From NCBI GenBank assembly GCA_029460375.1, contig JARPAQ010000077.1:1-7300 (forward strand): DNA of 7,300 nt. The letters are read 5' to 3'. Of the stretch, positions 1-5,218 are shown in pieces (positions within the stretch are counted from its first letter, which is position 1; each line of letters starts with the position of its first letter). The position numbers and the translations under genes were made by a program. A model generated the notes under the pieces. That model had not been told where the DNA came from and ran no database searches. It was given only the letters and a program-made list of their open reading frames with translations. This DNA comes from Nitrososphaerota archaeon (lineage in GTDB: Archaea; Thermoproteota; Nitrososphaeria; Nitrososphaerales; JACPRH01).

Positions 1-11
1 AGAATAGACGG

Positions 12-986
12 ATGGAGAAGAGGTTGAAGGTACACGTTAAAACACCCGCCAGACTGCACCTAGGCATAATAGACGTAAACGGCGGACTGGGCCGAATATA
101 CGGGTCACTCGGCCTGGCAATCCAACAGCCAAATGTAATAATCGAAGCATCAAAGTCGAACACCTTACAGATAGAGGGAGAAGACCAGAAACGAGTAAAA
201 GAGGCGGCTGAAACCTTCCTCGGACACTTTAAAATAAAAACGAACTGCCGAATCAAGATGACACACCCCATACCAGCTCACGTGGGCCTGGGCTCAGGCA
301 CCCAGCTGAAACTGGCCGTCGCCAGATCAATGGCTGAACTCTACAAGATAGACATCCCCACACATGAACTTTCGCGCATCATGAGTAGAGGCTCAGTATC
401 CGGCATCGGCACCGCAGCATTCGAGACAGGCGGCTTCATAATCGACGGAGGAAAACTCAAAGACAACGAAAAGAACCGGCTCCCGCCCGTGATACTGAGA
501 CACCCCTTCCCCGACGACTGGTTTCTGGTGGTTGCTCTCCCTGGCATAAAGAATGGGTTCAGCGGCAAAGTTGAAGACCACGCCTTCGAAAACCTCCCTT
601 CCGCTCCTGCTGAACTAGTGGGCCGAATATGTAGACTGATTATGGTGAAGATGCTTCCATCACTTTTAGAGCGTGATATAGCGAACTTCGGCTCTGCCTT
701 AACAGATATACAGAGATTGACAGGTGAAAGCTTTAGCAGTGTTCAGGGAGGTAGGTTTGCAAGTGACACTGTGCAGGAGACTGTGAGCTTTATGTTGGCA
801 GAAGGTGCTTGTGGTGCTGGTCAGAGTTCATGGGGCCCCGCGGTCTACGGTCTTATTGAAGGGAGATCTGATGCAGAGTCACTATATGCAAAGGTTCAGA
901 GGTTCTTGGACTCTAATGCTGGTGGATACGCCTTCTACACCCGCGGCGATAACCGTGGAGCAGAGGTAAAAGTAGAAGATAACTAA
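12..986 (+). CDS. mptG: beta-ribofuranosylaminobenzene 5'-phosphate (RFAP) synthase
   Basis: A cytoplasmic enzyme of about 324 residues. The family condenses phosphoribosyl pyrophosphate with 4-hydroxybenzoate or 4-aminobenzoate, with loss of CO2 and pyrophosphate, giving the aryl-C-riboside that starts the non-pterin half of tetrahydromethanopterin. It belongs to the GHMP-kinase fold superfamily. Visible hallmarks are the N-terminal TPARLHLGIIDVNGGLGR segment (about residues 11-28), the glycine-rich loop HVGLGSGTQ at 90-98, and the C-terminal GAGQSSWGP signature at 268-276, which is typical of RFAP synthases. Length matches the family. The ATG at 12 suits the usual short N-terminus, although the frame stays open to the window edge and no clear ribosome binding site is seen. 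It ends in tandem stops TAA TAG (984-989) and lies 21 bp before mfnA, so co-transcription is likely. Codon choice changes sharply near base 600 (see findings). Family assignment is confident; the symbol follows methanogen usage. Confidence 0.92.
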   Translation: MEKRLKVHVKTPARLHLGIIDVNGGLGRIYGSLGLAIQQPNVIIEASKSNTLQIEGEDQKRVKEAAETFLGHFKIKTNCRIKMTHPIPAHVGLGSGTQLKLAVARSMAELYKIDIPTHELSRIMSRGSVSGIGTAAFETGGFIIDGGKLKDNEKNRLPPVILRHPFPDDWFLVVALPGIKNGFSGKVEDHAFENLPSAPAELVGRICRLIMVKMLPSLLERDIANFGSALTDIQRLTGESFSSVQGGRFASDTVQETVSFMLAEGACGAGQSSWGPAVYGLIEGRSDAESLYAKVQRFLDSNAGGYAFYTRGDNRGAEVKVEDN

Positions 987-1007
987 TAGCTAACCATACT
1001 TAGGCTG

Positions 1008-2192
1008 GTGTCCAGTAACCGTATGCAAGAAAAAGGTCTAGACGAAAAAGAAGTGTTAGAAGCCTTGGAGAAGATGCTCCGCAAGGACGCGGCCTACAGT
1101 TCAGGAAAGATACTTGCTTCAATGTGCTCTGAACCTCTCGAGCTGACCAAAAAAGTGTATACTCTTGCCGTTGAAAAGAATCTAGGCGACGAATTCCTCT
1201 TCCCCGGCTCTGTAGAACTGGAGCGGAAAACAGTCTCCATGCTTGGCATTCTACTCTCAAACCCAGATGCCTCTGGCCACATAGTTACAGGGGGCACTGA
1301 GGCCAATATAACCGCCCTCTGGGTCGCTAAGAAGCTTAGCGAAGGTGATAGGCGTGAAGTCATACTCCCCGAGTCGGCGCACTTCTCCTTCGAAAGGGCA
1401 GCAGACATCCTGGAGTTAAAATTGATGAAGATACCCTTAACGGATGAGTTCAAGATCGATACCTACCAGGTCAAAGAAACACTGAACCATAAGACACTGG
1501 CTATAGTCGGCGTAGCAGGCTCCACAGGCCTAGGAGTAGTTGACCCCATACCGGAGCTCTCCGACATAGCTCTTGACCACGATGTGTATCTCCATGTCGA
1601 CGCGGCTTTCGGCGGATTTGTACTTCCGTTTCTTCAGGATATGGGGCTTTACGGAGGAGGCTTTGACTTCGAATCTCCCGGCGTCAAGTCTATCACAATT
1701 GATCCACATAAGATGGGGCTCTGCCCAATCCCCGCTGGGGGCATCCTATTCAGAGACTCTTCTCTCCTTTCCATAATCGGCAAGTCAGTTGATTATATAG
1801 GCCGCGGCAGGTTGAAGTTCACCACCCTGTTTGGCACTAGACCTGCTTCACCTGCAGTAGATGTCTGGGCTGCTATGAAGAGTCTTGGTAGAAGCGGCTA
1901 CAGAACTATAGTGAAGAATTGCATGGATAATGCTATGCGTCTTTACGAAGATCTGAAGAGGCTGAAGGATGTTCACCTGCTGGTTAAGCCCACTATGAAT
2001 ATCATCGGCTTCTCCTGCTCGAAGGTTGATGATGGGCTGGTTGTCGATAGGCTCTTGGAGCGAGGATGGGCTTTATCTCTTTTCCCGACTCATATCAGGG
2101 TTGTAGTAATGCCTCACACTAATGCTCAGCATCTAAAGGCGTTCGTGTCAGATCTCGAAGAAGTGCTAGAGTCGTTCGAGAACCATGTATAA
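1008..2192 (+). CDS. mfnA: PLP-dependent L-tyrosine/L-aspartate decarboxylase MfnA
   Basis: A group II pyridoxal-phosphate decarboxylase, 394 residues from the GTG. In methanogens MfnA makes tyramine for methanofuran; in some other archaea the homologue decarboxylates aspartate to beta-alanine for coenzyme A. The sequence alone does not settle which. Visible features are the phosphate-binding TGGTEAN at 94-100, AHFSFE with H125 (cofactor-stacking position), HVDAAFGG at 196-203 with D198 for the pyridine nitrogen, and SITIDPHKMG with Schiff-base lysine K235. The C-terminal RVVVMPH stretch is also typical. The start is uncertain: GTG at 1008, or ATG at 1023 giving MQEKGLDEKE, close to the N-terminus I recall for Methanocaldococcus MfnA; neither has a convincing Shine-Dalgarno sequence. 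It directly follows the RFAP synthase gene, which favours a C1-carrier role over coenzyme A synthesis, but this is inference. Confidence 0.92.
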   Translation: MSSNRMQEKGLDEKEVLEALEKMLRKDAAYSSGKILASMCSEPLELTKKVYTLAVEKNLGDEFLFPGSVELERKTVSMLGILLSNPDASGHIVTGGTEANITALWVAKKLSEGDRREVILPESAHFSFERAADILELKLMKIPLTDEFKIDTYQVKETLNHKTLAIVGVAGSTGLGVVDPIPELSDIALDHDVYLHVDAAFGGFVLPFLQDMGLYGGGFDFESPGVKSITIDPHKMGLCPIPAGGILFRDSSLLSIIGKSVDYIGRGRLKFTTLFGTRPASPAVDVWAAMKSLGRSGYRTIVKNCMDNAMRLYEDLKRLKDVHLLVKPTMNIIGFSCSKVDDGLVVDRLLERGWALSLFPTHIRVVVMPHTNAQHLKAFVSDLEEVLESFENHV

Positions 2193-2341
2193 CGTTTTGA
2201 ACGATTTTGTTCGTGGATTGTCTGGGTTTCTAGGTGCTTTCTCTACCGAAGCGTAGTCTTCTACCAGATATTAGCTGAATAGAATAAATTTGATAGTAGC
2301 CTGTTTACGAAGTTATCGTGGTTAAAGTAAAGCAGAATTAT
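2193..2341. other. Non-coding gap between convergent genes
   Basis: About 149 bp separate the stops of mfnA (+) and the HxlR regulator (-). No credible ORF or tRNA-like pattern is visible. Just after mfnA the + strand is T-rich, with TTTT tracts at about 2195-2210, which would suit archaeal T-tract termination of the mptG-mfnA transcript. A short imperfect GAAC...GTTC inversion lies there but is too weak to call a hairpin. Confidence 0.5.
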
Positions 2342-2665
2342 TTACATCTCTATTTCTTTGGTGAGCCATTTTTCACCCCATTGTTCCATGGCGTCCATCA
2401 CTTCTTTCAGGTCTCGCCCCTTTTCGGTGAGTCTGTATTGTACACTTATGGGTGGGTTTGTATCAACTATTCTTTCCAGTATGCCTTCTTCTTCGAGTTT
2501 TGTAAGGTTGTCCACGAGGACTTTTGATGATATGCGCTGTATGGTTCGTTTGAGCTCGTTGAACCGTCTAGGTCTCTCTAACAGCCTGTCTATTATAACA
2601 GGCCTCCATTTCGTGGAGATTATTTCAGAAGTGGCTGTTACAGAGCACCAATCTTCTCGAACCAA
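2342..2665 (-). CDS. HxlR-family winged helix-turn-helix transcriptional regulator
   Basis: A 107-residue DNA-binding protein, the usual size for HxlR/YodB-type regulators, which act as dimers. The family signature is clear: CSVTATSEIISTKWRPVII (residues 7-25), then RRFNELKR (33-40), a recognition-helix region ISSKVLVDNLTKLEEEGIL (45-63), the wing YRLTEKGRDL, and a C-terminal dimerisation helix ending WGEKW. Cys7 sits just ahead of the first helix, where several members carry a redox- or electrophile-sensing cysteine. It is the only cysteine in the protein. The start is TTG at 2665; an in-frame TAA lies four codons upstream with no ATG or GTG between, and no other good start follows. The gene is divergent from the ccdA operon and shares a 92-bp control region with it, so it probably controls both. 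The ligand or signal is unknown. Confidence 0.9.
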   Translation of the reverse strand: MVREDWCSVTATSEIISTKWRPVIIDRLLERPRRFNELKRTIQRISSKVLVDNLTKLEEEGILERIVDTNPPISVQYRLTEKGRDLKEVMDAMEQWGEKWLTKEIEM

Positions 2666-2673
2666 ATGTGTAT

Positions 2674-2697
2674 GTTACCCCTTTGATATCTAGTAAC
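2674..2697. promoter_or_regulatory. Putative regulator operator 1 (GTTAC/GTAAC inverted repeat)
   Basis: GTTAC at 2674-2678 and GTAAC at 2693-2697 form a 5-bp inverted repeat with a 14-bp spacer, just upstream of the HxlR start. The right half extends to TAGTAAC (2691-2697), which also matches in inverse orientation the GTTACTA at 2733-2739. It overlaps the expected start of the HxlR transcript, so autoregulation is a reasonable inference. Binding is not shown by the sequence. Confidence 0.5.
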
Positions 2698-2704
2698 TTA
2701 TAGG
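2697..2704 (-). promoter_or_regulatory. Possible TATA box for the HxlR gene
   Basis: On the minus strand this reads CCTATAAG. Its centre lies about 35 bases upstream of the TTG start at 2665, so a start site roughly 26 bases downstream would leave a leader of only about 10 bases. It is a weak match judged by position and sequence only. Confidence 0.35.
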
Positions 2705-2713
2705 TTCCCTCCT

Positions 2714-2723
2714 GCATATATAG
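2714..2723 (+). promoter_or_regulatory. TATA box of the ccdA operon
   Basis: GCATATATAG is a good archaeal TATA element. Transcription starting about 25 bases downstream (near 2744) would give a leader of about 14 bases that still contains the GGAGA ribosome-binding sequence before the TTG at 2758. The spacing of TATA, start site, Shine-Dalgarno and start codon is coherent. The 3' end touches operator-like repeat 2. Confidence 0.6.
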
Positions 2724-2739
2724 TTACCTTTGGTTACTA
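2721..2739. promoter_or_regulatory. Putative regulator operator 2 between TATA box and start site
   Basis: TAGTTACC-TTT-GGTTACTA is a 19-bp near-palindrome: 8-bp arms with one mismatch around a 3-bp centre. It lies immediately 3' of the ccdA TATA box and before the expected transcription start, a position where a bound dimer would block RNA polymerase recruitment. The half-site recurs in operator 1. The likely binder is the divergent HxlR protein; this is inferred from position and symmetry. Confidence 0.6.
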
Positions 2740-2745
2740 AGTATT

Positions 2746-2750
2746 GGAGA
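2746..2750 (+). promoter_or_regulatory. Ribosome binding site of ccdA
   Basis: GGAGA lies seven bases before the TTG at 2758. An in-frame TAA at 2752-2754 excludes a longer protein, so this site fixes the TTG as the start. Confidence 0.65.
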
Positions 2751-2757
2751 TTAATAT

Positions 2758-3483
2758 TTGGAAGAACTAGGCTTAGGCGTAGCTTTCATAGCAGGGGTAC
2801 TTTCATTTTTTTCACCCTGCGTAGTGCCCCTAATACCTGGATACATGGCATACATCTCAGGAACATCCCTAAAACAGCTTCAAAGCGGCTCCAAAGAGCT
2901 TCAAACTAGAGTCTTCACCAACGCGGTAATGTTCACTTTAGGATTCGCAGCAGTCTTCATCACACTGGGGATGGTTATAGCAGGAGCATTTGGTCAGATA
3001 GGTCCTGAAGCCCAGATATGGCTGGCCAGAATTGGCGGTGTAATCATAATTGCTTTTGGGCTGAACGCTACCGGGTTGTTGGAGATCCCTCTATTTGATA
3101 GAACTCTCCGTCTTAATGTTCAAGGTTTCAAGCCGGGTCACCTTAGATCAGCATCTCTGGGTGCTGCATTCGGCGTTGGCTGGACACCTTGCTTCGGCCC
3201 GATACTTACGAGCATACTCATCTTAGCGGGTACTTCAGGTTCAGTATACCTAGGTGGTGCGCTGCTTACATCTTACTCTGTAGGTTTGGCAGTCCCCTTT
3301 CTGCTTACAGGTGCTTTAACGGACAGAGTCTTCGGCTTCATAAATTCACATCAGTCTGCGTTCAAATACTTCAATATAGTTGCAGGTGTACTTCTGATAG
3401 GGTTGGGGATAGTTGTTTTCACCAACCGGTTCGCAGTCCTACTTGCGCTTACGTACGATCTGTTTGGGCTTGTAATAATTTAG
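2758..3483 (+). CDS. ccdA: CcdA/DsbD-type transmembrane thiol-disulfide electron transporter
   Basis: An integral membrane protein of 241 residues, a normal CcdA length. CcdA passes reducing equivalents from cytoplasmic thioredoxin across the membrane to extracytoplasmic thioredoxin-like proteins, through one cysteine pair. The pair is visible: C21 in SPCVVPLIPGY (helix 1) and C145 in GWTPCFGP (helix 4). Hydrophobic segments lie at about 5-30, 52-78, 87-108, 133-158, 163-187 and 201-222, with a further hydrophobic C-terminal tail to residue 241. Translation starts at TTG with a GGAGA site. The next gene starts 15 bp after its stop and encodes a thioredoxin-domain protein, the natural partner. 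No cytochrome c assembly genes (ccsA, ccmF) are in view, so the label 'cytochrome c biogenesis' should not be read literally here. Confidence 0.93.
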   Translation: MEELGLGVAFIAGVLSFFSPCVVPLIPGYMAYISGTSLKQLQSGSKELQTRVFTNAVMFTLGFAAVFITLGMVIAGAFGQIGPEAQIWLARIGGVIIIAFGLNATGLLEIPLFDRTLRLNVQGFKPGHLRSASLGAAFGVGWTPCFGPILTSILILAGTSGSVYLGGALLTSYSVGLAVPFLLTGALTDRVFGFINSHQSAFKYFNIVAGVLLIGLGIVVFTNRFAVLLALTYDLFGLVII

Positions 3484-3492
3484 AGGAGGTGA
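3483..3492 (+). promoter_or_regulatory. Strong Shine-Dalgarno of the thioredoxin-DUF3179 gene
   Basis: GAGGAGGTGA is a near-perfect anti-16S match that begins in the last base of the ccdA stop codon. It ends six bases before the TTG at 3499. An in-frame TGA at 3490-3492 lies inside it, so TTG is the first usable start. The arrangement indicates tight translational linkage with ccdA. Confidence 0.85.
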
Positions 3493-3498
3493 GAAAAG

Positions 3499-5073
3499 TT
3501 GAAAAGTTATCAAAGATATGTTCTTCTTGCAGCCGCCCTTACAATAATAATAGGTATAATTATAGCCATAGAGAACCCTTCCAATATTCCGGAGGATCCA
3601 ATCGAGGTAGTGCCTGAAGGGCTTGAACTCGGAATCAACGTGGGTGACGTAGCACCCTCCTTCACACTTCAAACGGTAGACGGTGTAACTGTATCTCTCT
3701 CCGACTTTAGAGGTAAAGTTGTCTTCATCAACTTCTGGGCTACATGGTGCCCGTTCTGCGTAGATGAGATGCCCGATATTCAGAAGGTCCACGAAGAGTT
3801 AGGAGACTCTCTTGTGGTACTTGGAATAAATAGAGCGGAATCTTTCGATAAACAGATGGGATTCTTTGCTGAACTTGATGTGGATATAACATATACTATC
3901 CTACTAGATCCGACTGACTCAGCAGCTTCAAAATACGGTGTAAGAGCGATGCCCACAAGCTACTTCCTTGACCCGAACGGAGTGATTACCAGTAGACACT
4001 TCGGTCAGATAACGCACGACGATATGCACAACGCCATAGAAGAGGCAGGAGCAGCGCCTATTGAACCCAGAAGCTCAGACGTAGAAGAGGTTGAAGTTAT
4101 GGTTACAAACGGAATTAGACACACTGTGCCTCTTGATAAGATACTTTCAGGTGGGCCTGGTAAAGACGGCATACCCTCCATAGATAACCCCAAGTTCATA
4201 TCAGCATCAGAAGCGGATACATTCCTTAACGACGCAGACTTGGTACTAGGTATCGATCTAAACGGTGAAGTGAAGGCGTACCCCCGTAGAATACTGGTCT
4301 GGCATGAAATAGTGAACGACCTCGTAGGCGGAATTCCAGTGACGGTGACATACTGTCCCCTCTGCTATACCGGTGCAGCCTTTGAACGGGTTATAGATGG
4401 GGAGACAGTTGAATTCGGTGTCTCAGGTAAACTGTACAACAGCGATCTCGTGATGTACGATCGGAAGACCGACTCCTACTGGAGCCAGATCACAGGTCAA
4501 TCTATAGTGGGTGAACTTGCTGGTCGAACCTTGAAGAGGCTTCCGCTCGATACTTTGGAGTGGCAGGATTGGAAGAAGATTCACCCAGACACAAAGGTGC
4601 TATCCACAGACACCGGTTTCTCTAGAAACTATAACGCTGACCCATATGCCGGCTATTACCGCAGTGACTCAACTATCTTTCCTATCGAAAACGTTGATAG
4701 ACGGCTACATCTGAAGACAATAGTCCACGGCGTACTGATTAACGATGAGGCCAAGGCGTATCCTGAAGAAGAAGTGAAGACGGCAGGACTGATAAACGAC
4801 ATCGTAGGAGGAACACCCATCCTAATCCTCTACAGCCCTGAAGCCAATGCTGTAAAGATCTACGAGCGAACCATCGATGATGTGACACTCGAATTCAAAG
4901 TTGAGAACGGGATGCTAGTAGACACATCGAGCGGCACAACTTGGAGCTACAGCGGCGAAGGACTGTCCGGCAAGTATGCTGGCCTTAAGTTGAACGAGGT
5001 AATTGCGCCGCCTCACTTCTGGTTCGCATGGGCAGCCTTCTACCCTGATACTGGGCTATTCACCACAGAGTAA
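3499..5073 (+). CDS. Membrane-anchored TlpA/ResA-like thioredoxin fused to DUF3179
   Basis: A 524-residue, two-domain, probably extracytoplasmic protein. An N-terminal hydrophobic segment (residues 7-24) after a short basic start acts as signal anchor. A TlpA/ResA-type thioredoxin domain follows (about 47-190), with WATWCPFC giving the redox pair C84/C87 and the cis-proline loop AMPTS at P152. From about residue 208 comes a DUF3179 domain: VPLDKILSGGPGKDG, IPSIDNPKF, AYPRRILVWHEIVND, then VTYCPLC with C286/C289, YNSDLVMYDR and DPYAGY. The DUF3179 part is built from two related halves (about 249-365 and 409-518), and the second lacks the cysteines. It sits 15 bp after ccdA with a strong Shine-Dalgarno, so CcdA probably reduces C84/C87, which may in turn reduce the CPLC motif. 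DUF3179 has no function that I can name. Domain calls are confident; the relay is inference. Confidence 0.9.
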   Translation: MKSYQRYVLLAAALTIIIGIIIAIENPSNIPEDPIEVVPEGLELGINVGDVAPSFTLQTVDGVTVSLSDFRGKVVFINFWATWCPFCVDEMPDIQKVHEELGDSLVVLGINRAESFDKQMGFFAELDVDITYTILLDPTDSAASKYGVRAMPTSYFLDPNGVITSRHFGQITHDDMHNAIEEAGAAPIEPRSSDVEEVEVMVTNGIRHTVPLDKILSGGPGKDGIPSIDNPKFISASEADTFLNDADLVLGIDLNGEVKAYPRRILVWHEIVNDLVGGIPVTVTYCPLCYTGAAFERVIDGETVEFGVSGKLYNSDLVMYDRKTDSYWSQITGQSIVGELAGRTLKRLPLDTLEWQDWKKIHPDTKVLSTDTGFSRNYNADPYAGYYRSDSTIFPIENVDRRLHLKTIVHGVLINDEAKAYPEEEVKTAGLINDIVGGTPILILYSPEANAVKIYERTIDDVTLEFKVENGMLVDTSSGTTWSYSGEGLSGKYAGLKLNEVIAPPHFWFAWAAFYPDTGLFTTE

Positions 5074-5081
5074 GACCAATG

Positions 5082-5115
5082 CTAGGGGAGGGCGAAAGGT
5101 ATCCTACTCCCCTAG
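5082..5115 (+). terminator. Possible hairpin terminator after the ccdA operon
   Basis: CTAGGGGAG (5082-5090) and CTCCCCTAG (5107-5115) form a perfect 9-bp inverted repeat with a 16-base loop, beginning nine bases after the stop of the thioredoxin-DUF3179 gene. A TTTT tract (about 5123-5126) and a T6 tract (5144-5149) follow, which suits archaeal termination. A competing short pairing GTATC (5099-5103) with GATAC (5115-5119) is also possible. Confidence 0.55.
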
Positions 5116-5178
5116 ATACAAATTTTATCCTCAAGTACCCCTATTTTTTAAGATTATACTACCGGGAGACCTGAACGG

Positions 5179-5188
5179 CTTTATATTC
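5179..5188 (+). promoter_or_regulatory. TATA-like element of the dihydropteroate-synthase-like gene
   Basis: CTTTATATTC lies about 35 bases before the TTG at 5219. A start site some 26 bases downstream would leave a leader of about ten bases with only a weak AGG, so the mRNA is probably leaderless or nearly so. An independent promoter agrees with the putative terminator upstream. Confidence 0.5.
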
Positions 5189-5218
5189 TGATAACCTATG
5201 TAGTCTAGGATTCGGGCA

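Noticed and set aside
2193..2341. tRNA or small RNA gene in the convergent gap
   Set aside because: No T-loop GGTTCRA-type box, CCA end or stable long stem could be found by eye.
2678..2682. AGGGG on the minus strand as Shine-Dalgarno for the HxlR gene
   Set aside because: The gap to the TTG is 12 bases, too long, and the bases belong to the operator-like repeat and lie near the expected transcription start.
2318..2693. Plus-strand ORFs opposite the HxlR gene
   Set aside because: They are antisense shadows with no recognisable domain; the minus-strand frame gives a full, typical HxlR protein.
3189..3792. Alternative-frame ORFs over the ccdA end and the thioredoxin domain, both strands
   Set aside because: They overlap well-supported coding frames, have no domain signal, and their composition is that of out-of-frame reading.
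4354..4365. Selenocysteine in the DUF3179 CxxC
   Set aside because: Both positions are ordinary cysteine codons (TGT and TGC); no in-frame TGA occurs in the gene.
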